Numbered from the stretch's first letter, positions 1 through 11,628 are shown. The stretch is DNA of 64,000 nucleotides from Silene conica (GCA_029255685.2 CM055319.2:12324747-12388746); one strand, 5' to 3'. Notes: generated by a model from the letters alone, not told the origin. Numbers and translations: made by a program.

Positions 1-675
1 CCTTTATTCTGAAAATTACTTCTTGTTGCATACAGCCCATCTCAGGAACAGCCTGCTGCGCTTACTCTCCCTTCTCATGCCAAACCTATCTGACTAACTG
101 ACCCATTAGATTGGCAGCCCATTTGAACTCTGCACACACACTCCCTGCAGTACAGTACTGGTCGCTTCAGTAATAGTAGTATTAATTATTTGTGAACTTG
201 CTGCAATGTCTTAAAACTAAAGTATAGTTTGCAGGTCTTAATCTCATATAGAAATAGAAGAAAGATAAGGAATGCATGAATTCAAAAGCTACTAAGCTAA
301 AGGAGTGGCTAATTTGTACCAACGCACTATAACACTTGCCCTTTATTTATATGAGCGAAAAGAAAGAATGCAATACATTTCTAACAACCAGCAACAACAA
401 GGTAGTTCCTATTTATTTACATTTAAAAATTTCATACTAGCATGACGCACTATATAAGCATATTCAAATAAGGCATTATAAACACCAACCTCATAAAAAA
501 CTATTGCACTTCGACAATGAAAACTCCAGTGTAGTTAGAAAGATACTTCGTCATCTGTCTCGGGGATTTCACATTCCTACAATGAGGATGGTGAAACATA
601 ACATACAGTACTTTAATTCTCATCAGATCAAGTTGTAACAAAACAAGTGTACGGAAAAATATTATACAAATAGAC

Positions 676-843
676 TCATAAGAATGATAAGTTCAGGGTA
701 ATTTTCACCTCATCAGCATCCTTGTCAAAGCCTTTTTCAAAGCTACATTCATCAAAATTATCTTCACATGTGTCAGAGTCATCATCACTTCTCAACTTCC
801 TTTTAAGCTTATTAATAGTACACCGCTGCTTCGTTAGTAGCAT
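676..843 (-). CDS. possible small acidic exon or ORF (about 55 aa)
   Basis: A minus-strand frame opens at an ATG at 843 and runs to a stop at 676-678. The product is strongly patterned: a basic start (KLKRKLR) followed by a run rich in D, E, S and C (SDDDSDTCEDNFDECSFEKG). A GAG/gtgaaa sequence after the acidic run could be a 5' splice site, so this may be an exon of a longer spliced gene rather than a complete ORF. No family is recognised. It lies upstream of a CACTA terminus and could be part of that element's gene, or be chance. Confidence 0.25.
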   Translation of the reverse strand: MLLTKQRCTINKLKRKLRSDDDSDTCEDNFDECSFEKGFDKDADEVKITLNLSFL

Positions 844-1861
844 ATATTATAAAGTCGCGAACACCCACTCAATAACGTTCACTCTCTATACGGTATGTCA
901 AATTTTCCTTGATTATTTTCAAATCCATGATCGGTAAAACTGAAAAATAGGTCTTTGATTAATATTGCAACCATAATAGAGATGGGAGAGTAATAAGGAG
1001 CTTATGAGACGGCTTAGTTTAAGACAATGTTAAGCAAGACTGACTCATATACACCTATCAATTTCGCAAAAATAGGACTATTAAATTACCTAAGAAAATC
1101 AAGTAGAACGGATTTTTCCACCATATCAACTTATATGATTGCCATGAACAAATTCAAATAGTAATCATCAGATTAAATACTCAATACATGTCTCAACGAT
1201 TTTGTAAGAATTAGTTCACCTTTTATCCATAAAACTAGTTAACGAAATTCACCTATCAGATTAAATACTCATATACACCTATCAATTTAGCAAATTCAAT
1301 AAGATAGTATCATACAGACTTTCGTCCAATTGGGCTAAAAAATAGTCAGGGGGACTTTGCTAATAGCCTGCAACTGTGTTTATAACTCCAAGTAGAGATA
1401 TTATTAGGGAATTAGGGATGCATAGAAGTGGATACCATATGACAGTCATCCAATCCCCATTGAAGAGGGTAAGGGAAAACCCCGGTGGGTGTGTGGCTGT
1501 GGGAGTATGGGGCGGGCATTCGGGCAAGGGTCATATAAAGTCTACCCATCATATATAGCCTTACGTTATCAATCACAGTGATGTCATTGTTGCCTAAAAA
1601 ACACAGGGAATTCAATGACAAGTTCAATTTGAGTACTAAATGAAAACACGCATAAGAGGATTATTGTTAATTGAGTGTATGGTGCACAAATTTATAATAT
1701 TGTCTAGTCTAAACTAAAATTAAGAGCAGTAATTTAACTAATAAGATTCGTGGGAATATCCACAAACCCTAAACTTTACAGTAAAAAAGATGATATTAAA
1801 ATTAGGTAACGAAAAAATTGATGATTCAAATTAAAAGAGAAATTAGACAGGGAAAACATAC

Positions 1862-1960
1862 CTAGATGAGATTAGAGATGCATATTGAAAGACTAATTCT
1901 TGAAGATGAAGAAGATGGAGGTTGCTGGGATTATAAATTGAGGTTTTTTTTAAGGGTTTT
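1862..1960 (-). other. possible 5' untranslated exon of the CACTA transcript
   Basis: Read on the minus strand, just inside the CACTA terminus, there is a stretch with CTTCTTCATCTTC-type leader composition that ends in ATCTAG/GTATGT, a good plant 5' splice site. A short ATG frame in it stops at once, so it is more likely leader than coding. Inferred from position and composition. Confidence 0.25.
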
Positions 1961-1979
1961 TGGTTTGCATACATGTGTT

Positions 1980-2177
1980 TAGTGATTTAGTGGGAAATTA
2001 GGGATTTGGCGCTGACTTATCTATCGAGCGCGTAATCTATATTTTCGCTTTAGTGAGCTTAGTGGGGTACGCTAAGGGAAAGCTTCCCTATTTTCGCATA
2101 AAAATGATTTATTTAGACAGTTTTTTTCTAAGCGTCGCTGGCTAAGCGTCCCAAGAACCCCTTTTTTTCTAGTAGTG
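1980..2177 (-). mobile_element. CACTA (En/Spm) transposon terminus
   Basis: The minus strand begins CACTACTAGAAAAAAAGGGG, the canonical CACTA-superfamily terminus. It is followed by subterminal motifs of the AAGCGTC / AGCGACGC type (GGGACGCTTAGCCAGCGACGC spread over 2129-2156), as in plant CACTA elements. The terminus is at 2177. I found no matching opposite terminus, so the element probably continues leftward out of the window. The 3-bp target duplication cannot be confirmed. Confidence 0.7.
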
Positions 2178-3547
2178 TCTCGACGCAAATCCTAACCTAG
2201 GTCGATGGGGGTTGACTTACTCTTTCAAGTGAACCAACCTACGAGTTATTACCACCATTCCCCAAGCACTATCAAAGCTACTCACTCGACTAATGGGCAA
2301 ATCGTAAGACAAAACGACTCAATTTACTTAACTAAGCATTTCATCGAATACCTTCTATGAATAATAACAAGACAACGAATTTCATTCATTAAAGACCAAT
2401 TAAACATGCTGTTAAACTCTCCCTTAAACCCTTACAAATGATCTCCAAACATCCTAGTTAACAAAATACTCACACATGTTCACTAAGATTGTCTCTTCAA
2501 ACCAAACATACGATGGGTTTAAATATGGAACTAACAAAATAAACAAAGAACAAACAAGTAATTGCTAAACAAGTGTAAACAAATGATACGTACAGAAGAT
2601 TAAGGAAGAAATTCAGTACCAATGAAGGAACTTTGATTGATATGAGGAATGGTTTCTCAACAATTCTGAAATACAACCCGATTTACAAGCCTTGAATCGA
2701 AGAACAGTTTAATCAAACTTATGATTAGAGAGAGATTAGGAGAGTGATTAAGCAAATCTAAGACTAATCTAATGCTAAGTGACGGAAATCTATCTAAGGA
2801 TGCGTACGAATAGGGTTTGATATCTAATTAATCCCGCTCATAAAAGAAAATACAAGCTGTTTATATAGTAGGGGAAGAAAATAGGAAATTCGCGAAAAAG
2901 GGGTGAGAGTCGATCAACCGGCCGCCGATCTCCCACCGGCTGAGAGCCTCATTGTTTGGTTCTGGATTCTTCAAATATGTAACACGCCTCCCAACCGGTC
3001 AACCGACCGGCGGTGGGTGACCGGCTGGGAACCCTGATTCCAAGTTCTGATTTTTAATTAAATTTCAACAAGTGTTAGGTATGTTGGGTTGGTTGACCGG
3101 CCGACGGTCAATGGCCGGCAGAGAGGGCCCCTTCTTCAAGTTCTGATTTGTTATCAATATAAGATTTGTCTAAGTATTGGACAAAGGGTTCCCAGCCGGG
3201 TAGCCGACTGACAGGCTACCGGCTGAGGGACCAAGTTGGTTCTTCTTCATTTCAGAACACGGCCAAAGGAAAAGAGGGGGACTGGTGTCCGACTGTCCGG
3301 CTGCCGGTGTGGTGACCGGCTGACAGGCCTACCCAAGCCTATTTTTCTCCTCATCTTCTTATCTTGCTTCAATTCGGTCAATTCCGCTCTCGCTTCCTCA
3401 AATCTTTCCTAAAAACTACAAGACACGACATACACATAATTTACATATAAGAAGGTAAAACGCATACAAAGAGGACCTCAACCGGCTCGAAACGAGTCAA
3501 TGCAAAGTTAAGAATGGGACAAATTGGGACAAATTAGGCACGTATCA
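2178..3547 (-). mobile_element. Athila-type LTR, cut by the CACTA element
   Basis: The minus strand starts TGATACGTGCC at 3547, the usual start of an Athila-type LTR. Position 2860-2867 reads TATATAAA on the minus strand. The stretch shares wording (for example AAGCATTTCATCGAA) with the LTR at 11971-13357. It is flanked on the right by Ty1/copia pol sequence and on the left by the CACTA terminus, so it is an LTR inserted in a copia remnant and later interrupted. No internal region or primer site adjoins it. A fossil with no coding capacity. Confidence 0.65.
2908..3332. repeat. G+C-rich hairpin tract in the Athila-type LTR
   Basis: Five or so blocks of CCGGC/GCCGG words in an otherwise A+T-rich LTR. 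The clearest block has arms CAGCCGGGTAGCC and GGCTACCGGCTG around a short loop near 3195-3230. The tract begins about 45 bp upstream (minus-strand sense) of the TATA-like box at 2860-2867. Related tracts occur in other elements of this window. Confidence 0.7.
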
Positions 3548-4931
3548 CTCCTCCACCACCCCCTCCTAGAGTTGTTGCCTGTCTTTCTAATAACATTATC
3601 AACCCTAACCCAAAATATGCCAAACAATCCTCTTACCAGCCACTCACACCACCCCACTTACAACCAAACAGGCCCAAATTGAACCTAGATGGTGAACTAT
3701 AATGATTGACGAGTACACTGCTCTTCTTTTTAATCAAACATGGACTCTCGTGCCTCGTCACTTGGCCTAATGTTATAGGATGAAAATGGGTATACCGGGC
3801 CAAATACAGTCCTGATGGAAGTCTAAAGAGACACAAAACCAAAGCCTGAGAATTGACTATTCCGAAATATTCAGCCTGGTTATCAACCCCATAACAATCT
3901 GCCTAATTTTGAATCTTGTTGTAACTAATAATTGGCATCTCCAGCAAATTGACGTCAATAATGCTTTTCTTCAGAGTCGTCTTACTTACACCGTCTTCAT
4001 GGCTCAACCATCTAATTTCATTGATAAAACTAATCCTAATTATGTTTGCAGACTCAACAAAGTTAATTATGGTCTCAAACAAGTCCCGAAAGCATGGTAG
4101 ACTGAACTCAAATCTTAGCTTATCGCCTCAGGTTTTCGTAACTTATTGTCTGACCCATCTCTCTTTATCCATTCCACGACCCATGCTCACTTGTTTGTCC
4201 TTGTCTACGTTGATGTTATAATCGTCATTAGACTTGACTCTACCCACAATACCTCGTTTATTCCTCAAATTTATACGGACGTTTCCCAACCTTGGTCCCC
4301 TATACTATTTCATAGGTATAAAAGTCACACCCTACAAGACCAGTTTACATCTAAACCATGCAAAGTACCTCTCTAACCTTCTTCAAAAATATCACATGCA
4401 CGAATTCAAACCCGCCTCCACCCCCCATGTTACCTCATCCCCCATTTGACAAGGAACCCATATCACCTATTGACAACAACACCGATTACCGTGTAATTGT
4501 TGGAATTGTTCAATACATCTCAGTCACACGACCCGACAAAGCATAGTCCGTTAACAAACTAGCCCAATTTATTACTCACCCAACTACCACTCACTAGAGT
4601 GCCTTCAAATGTCTCCTTCGATAACTACAATCACTCTTCATCTCGACATTCAGCTAACCAAATACTCTCATTTATATCTCCATGCCTATTGTGCACGAAT
4701 TAGGTTGGTGACCCTGATGACTAAGTCTCAATCACCAGCTACATTGTCTATCTAGGTAGTAACCCAATTTCAAGGTCCTTGAATAAGTAAAAGGGCTTTT
4801 CTGTTCCTCAACCGAAGACGAGTTTTGAGTTATAACCGAACCACCGCTGAAATTCTTTGGCTAAAATCTCTTATGCAAGAACTCGACATTTCCATCGTAT
4901 AATCGCCCTCCATATTTTGTGACAACTTAAG
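3548..4931 (+). pseudogene. Ty1/copia pol remnant (reverse transcriptase to RNase H)
   Basis: Scattered pieces of a copia pol are recognisable in order: a pre-RT segment near 3720 (ALLFNQTWTLVP-like), KWVYRAKYSPDGS near 3785, the RT segment WHLQQIDVNNAFLQ...YGLKQVPKAW at 3930-4100, an FVLVYVDVIIV-like segment near 4195, a VGIVQYISVTRP segment near 4500 and RNase H-like pieces up to about 4930. The element is heavily broken (many interruptions) and old. It is interrupted by the LTR on its left and a solo LTR on its right. Neither integrase nor gag is seen in the window. Confidence 0.8.
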
Positions 4932-6242
4932 TGTAATACCCGTCGTTGAGGGGCCTGTTGACCGACCTTTGATCATAACGAGACCTTAGAGAGAGACCTT
5001 AGTGAAAGGCGGAAGGCAACAATTATGTATGTCTTAAATAGTGAGATACTCAACCTAGTATGAGGTACTCGGTCGAGTATGGTCTATTTCCGCGGGATAT
5101 TGGTTTTAACTAAGGTTTAATCAAAATCATTTCTAATTCATTTCCGTCAACACTAATAACCTTAATTCATTTTATCTCCCTATTCCTTCCGCCTCTCACC
5201 CTCTCTCGTACCTGGATGACTTGCCGCGAATGAAGAATTTGTATGATTAGATATTTGCATTGGCGGCGCTCTAGTATTTACCGGTAAGTTACCTTTTTTT
5301 AGATGTAACCTTGTCTTTGATTTGTGTGTTTAGAATGGGTAGATTCTCTTGTAGGATGGTTGTAGGTGACGGTATGACGGCTCATGGTCTGGATACGCAG
5401 ATGTTTGCTAAAGGTAGGTTATCCTACTCAATCAGTGTTTAATTTATGTATGTGTATGTGATGATGTTGCTGGTATGTCGTATGATTAGAGTGAGTTAAT
5501 GATGTTGATGATGATATGCAATATGCCTGGATTTAATTATTGTTATTGCTGGTAATGATGATGATACACTATGTTGCTATGATATTGTTTGGGACCATTG
5601 TTCGGAGATGGTTCCAACCTCGTGGTCGTCCCTCGTGGCTTCTGTCACGAAGGATATGTGCACATTAAAGATTTGGGTACGCTTGTTGCGATGAGCGGGC
5701 CTTAGGTGGTAAGGCTGCGGTTCCCACTGGCGGTGTGGATTACCCGTTGCGATGAGAATCTGGCAGGGCTACACGTTGTGCGCGATGTGTAGTCGGTTAC
5801 TATTGACATTGGAGTTCGGGATATTGTGCCTTTCTTTGCATCTTTTGTTTTATGAATATATTATTATGAACCTGTACTGATCGACTTGGTGGTATTTGTG
5901 TTGTTTGCTTTCCTCTTACCCGTGTCTGTGGTGAATCATTTGATATTGTCGTCAAATGGTGAGTAATCATATATGTTTCAAGTTTTGATGCTCGGCTTTG
6001 TTGTTGCGACAGATCGATGACGAGGACACGATGTCATTAGTGGTAGTCTTTAGCTGAGCACCAGTATAGGGTTGTTCATGACGTTTAGTTTGTATTGTTG
6101 TATCATTTAAACATATATACAATGTAATTGTTCTATTATGGTCTATTTGATATATATAATTATCTTCGACAACCGAGATGGTAGCACCTTTACTTGCTAG
6201 GGAAGGTGTAGTTAAGCCTCCTTGGTAAGGCGGAGTGTCACA
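4932..6242 (+). mobile_element. solo LTR of a Ty3/gypsy chromovirus-type element
   Basis: Starts TGTAATACCC and ends GTGTCACA. The flanking pentamers are TTAAG on the left and CTAAG on the right, a near-perfect target duplication. It lies within the copia remnant. The start and the ending style match chromovirus (Tekay/Del-like) LTRs. It contains one palindromic word CTCGGTCGAGT near 5070-5080. With no internal region it is a solo LTR, old enough for the target duplication to have changed. Confidence 0.7.
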
Positions 6243-6620
6243 CTAAGTGCCACACATTACTTCTTCAATCTTGTTTTTCCTCCCAAATAAAACACCTTAC
6301 AAACCGTGCTTCCTTGAGTTGTCTTTCAAGATTGGACTTCGTAGTAGACCATCCATCTTAAGCGAGAATGTCAAAGATATCAACTCAAAGGTCAAAGATG
6401 CTCAAGATATTCACTCCATAAATTATGAACAAAGCAATCAAATTAGTTATTTCTAGTATGTATATCACGGTTATTCTGGCATATATATTGTTGTTTGTTA
6501 CCACAATTGTTCGTTATTTATTCATGGTAAATATCCATTAGTCATAGCTAGGTTTCACAACTTGTAAGCTAATATATTGTGGTGTAGTTCTCTTTGTTAT
6601 ATATACAAAAACTTCATTAT
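6243..6620 (+). other. possible 3' end of the copia remnant
   Basis: The sequence right of the solo LTR is plausibly the continuation of the copia remnant into its 3' region. It ends in a TATATATACAAA-type stretch like an LTR promoter or terminal region. Weak support; an open frame at 6247-6456 has no recognisable domain. Confidence 0.3.
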
Positions 6621-6624
6621 CGTA

Positions 6625-6785
6625 TATAGTTCAGATCCTATAAATTTAATCCAATGGTTCAGATCAGATCAGATCAGATTTTATATACTCGAAAAATCCA
6701 GCTTTCATAATTTACGTTGAGATCTTATAAATTTAGTTTCGAAAATTTAAAATTCTATAAATTCAGTTGAAAAAAAGTTGAGTAA
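6625..6785. repeat. degenerate TTCAG / TTATAAATTCAG repeat
   Basis: Words such as GTTCAGATCCTATAA and CAGATCAGATCAGATC recur. They resemble the arrays in the Tourist-like elements at 54619-59357 but are much decayed. No terminal inverted repeats are seen. Confidence 0.45.
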
Positions 6786-7485
6786 AATTAAGGAAAAAGA
6801 AAACAAGACCATGATCTTGTGTAAATCACATTTATTAGTAAGATAACTTGAACATTGTCGAACCTGATCCAACACAGAAGGAAAAAGCTGCTAACTAAAA
6901 AGTGAATGGGACTCTCGCAAAAAAAAAAAAAAAAAAAAAAAAAAAGTGAATGGGACACTTGAAATTATGTGGATTCCTTCTCTAAGTTCTACGGTGTAGG
7001 TGAAATTATTCTTTCGCCCAATGTGGGTAACGTCCAACCTTAAACAAACCAGGCTAGCATATCGACATAGGAAAAAAATGCTATACTATATCATCCGTGA
7101 CTATTTATGTCACCTTTGTTTTTGTCTCATTTCATACAATAATCTAGGGCTTTCCTTAGTATAGGAATTATCCCCCAAAAAAAACCAAAAACAAAATTGA
7201 CGTAATAACCCAAATTGGGAGGACGTAAGTATGAACATCAAGCATGATTTGCAAAATATCTTTAAACTTTGAAGTTGTTCGAAGGAAATATAATAGTTTG
7301 CAATATTGAACTTTAAGTAATGGACTAAATATGATGAAAATACTAACTTTTGTGTGTTGGAGAGATAAAGTGACAATAGAATGAGAGATCATGTTGTTTT
7401 GGAATTAAGGTCGTTTTTCTAAACTCAGTTCAAATTTTATAAATTAGTTTAGAAAAGTTCAGATATTATAAATTCAATTTAGATA
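6786..7485. other. spacer with a tiny poly(A) retro-insert
   Basis: No gene is seen. At 6913-6945 six bases (TCTCGC) plus 27 A residues are flanked on both sides by GTGAATGGGAC, as expected for an extremely 5'-truncated target-primed insertion. The open frames on the minus strand at 7110-7392 are unsupported. Confidence 0.55.
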
Positions 7486-7661
7486 TAAGGAAATTGAGCC
7501 TATACGAAGGCCGGATACTACTAGGGTTGGCCAAATTAGAGTTAAGATTTCATTAAGATAAGAGGTATTATAAATACTCCTCATATACCCATGTTACACA
7601 ACCAACTATTATCAATAATATGATTTTCTTATGAACTACTTTCTCTTTTATAATCTTGTTA
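7486..7661 (+). mobile_element. Ty1/copia LTR, 3' part, with primer site
   Basis: Over about 175 bp this matches 9244-9430 (shared words GGGTTGRCCAAATTAGAG, ATAAATACTCCTCATAT and TATAATCTTGT). It is followed at 7662 by TGGTATCGGAACC, close to the initiator-methionine primer site TGGTATCAGAGCC. The left limit is unclear because degenerate TTCAG repeat lies there. Confidence 0.6.
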
Positions 7662-8379
7662 TGGTATCGGAACCTCTTTCACGAGGACTCTTAAAATTGT
7701 TTCCGCGTTCTTATCGGTTGGTGGCCGGAAATTTACATCCACTAATGAAAATTTTCCAAAAAAACGACACTACGTTCAATTGTCCTTTTCAACATATTAA
7801 TATGATGATTTCTTTTTCTAGCAAATTTCGGATTTCGTGCTTCATGAACTCATTAAAAATTCCCTTCTCTTCGAAATCTGTTTAAAGTTATTCAACGTTG
7901 TTTAAGGAGATACTTTATTTATTTGGAGTCCGAAAGAAATTAACGTTCTCCAGATCTTAAAAATTGACAGATAATTTACCGTTTTATTGATTTTTGTTAG
8001 TTTCGATTAGTGTTTTGCAAATTAACTCATATTCACAGGTCCAAAAAACTTAACGTTTTTGTTCGAATTTTTTTTAATCAGTCTTATACTCGTTTCTTAC
8101 CTACCTTTGAAGACGAAGAAGATTTATGAAGATCGAAGAAGATGAAGATTTTTTACTTTCTTAAATTATGATTTTCTTATATTTCTCCAATCGTAAAGTT
8201 CATAATATTGAGATTAATTGTATTAATGTCATAAAGAAGAATTATATCAAAATTAACTTTAATATAAATGCAACAAAAATAATTAAATCGATATAAGAAG
8301 GTAAGAAATAACCTTTAGTCTTTTGCTTTCAGCCTATGAACAACCTAGAATAATACATTTTAAAGTAGAAATTCTCCCA
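7662..8379 (+). other. probable leader of the copia fragment, then A+T-rich spacer
   Basis: After the primer site comes sequence with no clear gag. The open frame 7631-7885 overlaps the LTR end and has no domain. From about 8130 to 8379 I see only A+T-rich spacer. Confidence 0.35.
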
Positions 8380-9211
8380 CCAGTTGCACCTAAGATAAAC
8401 CAAGAAAATATGCCTTGCACAATATCAATTCGGTTCGTACCTCACAATTGATGTGTGTTTTTCGTGTGTTTGCTAGGTAATTGTGAACCCTATTTATATT
8501 GTTGATATATAGAGTTCCAATGGAAATAATATTGTGCAAATCCGACCAAGAGTAGGACTCTTGGCACCAATCCCACGGTTGGCACGAATCCCACGACCAC
8601 CCCAACTGCCAAAAATCAATCTCCGAATAAAAATATAAAAACTGCTTTTTATTATTTATTGGAATATATTATTTTGGAAGTTATTATATTTATATATTAA
8701 TAATATATGGACCGAAATCATGGTGTACATGAAAAACTGATTTTTCGACACTTATCCAATATTATAATTTAACATATATAAATATGGTAGGAGAAAATAA
8801 TTAATTATCGTATAATCAATTAATTTTAATATCGTATATTAAAACTTATATCGCTAATAAATATAACATTTATATTTATTTAGAATTAACATTTTAATTC
8901 ATTTATCCTAATAATCATTTAATCGTATTAAATAATTATTCGTATTATTTCCATGACTAATATTTAGTCAATTTAGGCATCTGTGTAATATATCAGTATA
9001 TAATCACATTTCTTGGAACCATCTTATAGGCCTGACCGATAGGGACCAACTAATCACCGCCATCAGTATGACAGTAATGTCAAACTTCTAGCAAAGCAAA
9101 CCATTACTGATTTACGTTAATTAGTTGATAAATATACAAAGTATCCATTTGTGATCCTGTAAAAGATTTAGATTGTAGTCGCACTAACTGTGGAGGACAC
9201 ATGCTCCAACA
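8380..9211 (-). mobile_element. Ty1/copia LTR (solo or fragment)
   Basis: On the minus strand it starts TGTTGGAGCATGTGTCCTCC, like the other copia LTRs here (TGTTGG...GTGTCC). It contains the same three-helix block as the LTRs at 19030, 24469 and 50398. The end at 9211 is clear; the opposite limit, near 8380, was not fixed, and no target duplication was found. Confidence 0.65.
9043..9130 (-). ncRNA. copia LTR three-helix motif, copy A
   Basis: Outer arms CAACTAAT (9047-9054) and ATTAGTTG (9120-9127) pair over 8 bp. Inner arms CAGTAATG (9072-9079) and CATTACTG (9102-9109) pair over 8 bp. A small TCA/TGA hairpin lies between the left outer and left inner arms. The stem words differ from those in copies B, C and D, while the loop (TCAAAC...CTAGC) is kept. 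Structure is predicted by eye only. Confidence 0.55.
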
Positions 9212-9243
9212 CGTAACAACTAACATGTACTGCCTTTACGATT

Positions 9244-9430
9244 GTAAGAGGGTATTGGGAAATTGGGTCTATAATAGGGTCGGCTACTATTAGGGTTGAC
9301 CAAATTAGAGTTCAGATTTGATTAAGATGAGAGGTATTATAAATACTCCTCATATAAAGATGTAACACAACAAACGATTATCAATAAAACGATTTCCTTA
9401 TGAACTACTTTCCCCTTTATAATCTTGTCA
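9244..9430 (+). mobile_element. short Ty1/copia LTR fragment, relative of 7486-7661
   Basis: Starts TGTAAGAGGG and ends AATCTTGTCA, giving TG...CA ends. It shares the CTCCTCATAT and ATAATCTTGT blocks with 7486-7661. No primer site follows and no target duplication was found, so it is a solo LTR or fragment. Confidence 0.5.
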
Positions 9431-9640
9431 AGATACTATAAGTTCAGATCTTATAAATTCAGCTCTTTCAATTCAGACCCCAAAAAGTAAGTTTAGAAAA
9501 GTTCAGATCTACAAATTCACTTCAAAAAAGTTCAAATCTTATAAATACATTTCAGATCGTATAAATTGAGTTTAGAAAAGTTATACATTAATTTTTGCAT
9601 CAATTTTACATTGAAACTTTAGTCTAGAAAAGTTATACAT
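9431..9640. repeat. degenerate TTCAG / TTATAAATTCAG repeat
   Basis: Repeated AAGTTCAGATCTTATAAATTCA-type words (spread over 9440-9580), decayed relatives of the arrays at 54619-59357. The unit matches that of 6625-6785. Confidence 0.45.
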
Positions 9641-9746
9641 TACTCAATCGAGAATCAAAGCAAAAAAATAATTTTCAATTTTATTAAGGTTGTCAAAATT
9701 TGTTATGTCGCACAATTTAACACGTATGAGTAGGATTATTGTAAAG

Positions 9747-9935
9747 TCATACAAAACTCATTTTCTCAATTAACATTAAGCACTTAGTACACTCCAAAGC
9801 ATAAAGCCTTTTAGCAAATATGGGTACTCCCATGTATTTAAATGCTCCCAAGTATTTAAATGGGAGCTTACCTGCTTGCATACCAGCCAGATGAGTGAAC
9901 TCGTCAAAAGTGTTCGACCGCAATATCGTTGCCAT
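9747..9935 (-). pseudogene. LINE reverse transcriptase scrap
   Basis: The 62-aa minus frame contains GKLPFKYLGAFKYMGVPIF...KRL...C...L..KM, which matches the segment just after the RT domain in plant L1-type LINEs (usually LPFKYLGVPI followed by a basic stretch). A short internal duplication is visible (FKYLG/FKYMG). Nothing else of the LINE is seen nearby, so it is a short isolated remnant. Confidence 0.6.
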
Positions 9936-9944
9936 AAATGTAAG

Positions 9945-10827
9945 ACTTGCCTTTATTCATCATACCAAAGTCTAGTCGTGCCGATCATCATAGCCTAGTG
10001 TCATCATCGTCAAATAAGTATTGTATTCACTAGTAATGTGTTTTGAGATAAGTTATGTTGTGACGATTTTTAGTGATACATTATATGTTATACTAGGAGG
10101 ATCGAGATTTCATAGAAGAATGTTGGTCGAACATATTTAGATCTTAGCCTTATGTGATGTGCCTTGAGGTAGTATTTCCCTACTTGGTTGTTGTTAATTG
10201 TGGTTGTGATGATGTTCTGCTATTTGTATAACTGATATCACTGTGTTGTTGAGTAATTATTGGGAACATATGTTTTGGATCATTGACGGGAAATAACTCT
10301 CAATTCTATGATCGCCCTTCGTGGTTCCCGCAGCGGAGGGAATGTGCACATATATGGTCTTGGTACCCCTTGCCGTGAGCAAGTGGGGGTAGGTGTTGGG
10401 ACTAGAGGCTGCCACAGGTGAGTTAATGTGATGTGATATCAGTTGGTTGTTGCGTATTTGATATTTGTTATTACTTTTGGTAGGGAACGTCTTAGTTAAC
10501 AATAACTGACGCTTATTGTATATTACTGTGATGATCCATGGTTATAGTGACCAGATTCTTAAGTTTTGCGTTGACCTTGTTGACGTTGTGGTTGGGAGTA
10601 TTGGGTCATCACGTCTTTTTGTAGTTTAGTCATAGTTTACTTCTATACTTAGCTTCCATAGACATTGTTATTTTATTATTCTTTTGAGACAATTGCATTT
10701 CACTTATTTTATCTTTATAATAAGTATTCGTACCTTTACTTTGATATTGTACCTAGAAAAACCGAGATGGTGACACTTTATAGTCTGATGGTCTTTCCTA
10801 AAGGTCTTAGGTTATGAGGGTGCTACA
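9945..10827 (+). mobile_element. chromovirus-type LTR (5' LTR, left-truncated)
   Basis: Over some 800 bp it resembles 52862-53657 (shared GCCGATCATCATAGCCTAGTG, CACTAGTAATGTGTTTTGAG and GGTTATGAGGGTG words, broken by small differences). It ends TGCTACA at 10827 and is followed at 10830 by a primer-site-like TGATACCAGAGC. The true LTR start is missing. With the gag at 11629 it marks the oldest layer of the nest; the divergence from the other LTR is large. Confidence 0.65.
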
Positions 10828-11628
10828 AATGATACCAGAGCGACGGTCTCCTGATCTGGACCAATGAACCCAGATGAACTTACGTGTGTCTAAATAAAAT
10901 GAACCCAATTAGGAGTATGTGAGGCTACCCCAAAATTTTGAGAGACGTCCCGAAACCGCGAACTCGCTTACATGCTTTGTATTTGGTCACTAAGGGTTGG
11001 GTATGTATGTACGTGTGATATGTTGGGTGTGAAGCTTTGTGTATGATATATAATTGGTGGATGTGTGAGATTATGGACGGAATGTGCGAAACAAAGTCGT
11101 ATGCTTGACATGTAATTTTGGTGAACGTTTGAACGTATATTCTGTTGGTTATGTGATGTAGTGTTCATATAGGATTATGTGATGCATAGGATAAGTGAAG
11201 GGCGTTTTCCCCTCACGAAGCTGGACTGGAAAGGTAACTCGATCGAGTGGGAAGTACACGACCGAGTGGGTTTGGCTCAGCCGAACTAGTGCAACTCGAC
11301 CGAGTAGAGTGAATTCGGCCGAGTAGGGGCAACTCGACAGAGCAGAGAGAACTCGGCCGAGTAGGTATACTCGACCGAGTAGAACAGGCTTGACTGAGTT
11401 GGTAAAACTCGACCGAGTACTGTCGTATAACTGCTGTTTTCTATTAAGCAGTAGGCTGTAAGCGTAAATTTCTTCTACTTCTTATAGTTACGATGGCCCG
11501 AAAGAAACCAAATCAAAGCCATGCTCAGATTGTTGCTGCTATATATCCTGTCTCTCTACAAGATAGCTCGTCTCATCTAGACCAATGAGTCACTTAATAT
11601 CACCAACATGAATTCTGACATGCCATAA
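10828..11628 (+). other. chromovirus leader region
   Basis: Lies between the primer-site-like sequence and the gag remnant. It is non-coding and contains the palindromic tract at 11236-11420. Confidence 0.5.
11236..11420. repeat. ACTCGACCGAGT palindrome tract
   Basis: About nine near-palindromic words of the form ACTCGAYCGAGT or ACTCGGCCGAGT, spaced 15-25 bp apart, within the chromovirus leader. A few are imperfect. Similar tracts with other words lie in other elements of the window. Confidence 0.8.

Larger units (their letters stand above)
1..1979. other. A+T-rich region, probably the body of a CACTA element
   Basis: No long open frame on either strand and no recognisable protein domain. 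Because a CACTA terminus ends at 2177 and no matching left terminus is seen, this stretch may be the interior of that element, with its other end left of the window. The open frames at 722-937 and 1376-1627 have no family features and are treated as chance. This is inference from position only. Confidence 0.3.

Noticed and set aside
722-937. Serine-rich 71-aa plus-strand frame
   Set aside because: It is the antisense of the more structured acidic frame at 676-843 and has no features of its own.
1376-1627. Overlapping frames on both strands near 1500 with Gly-rich sequence
   Set aside because: Short, G-rich local composition, no domain, no start context; probably a fragment of a dispersed repeat.
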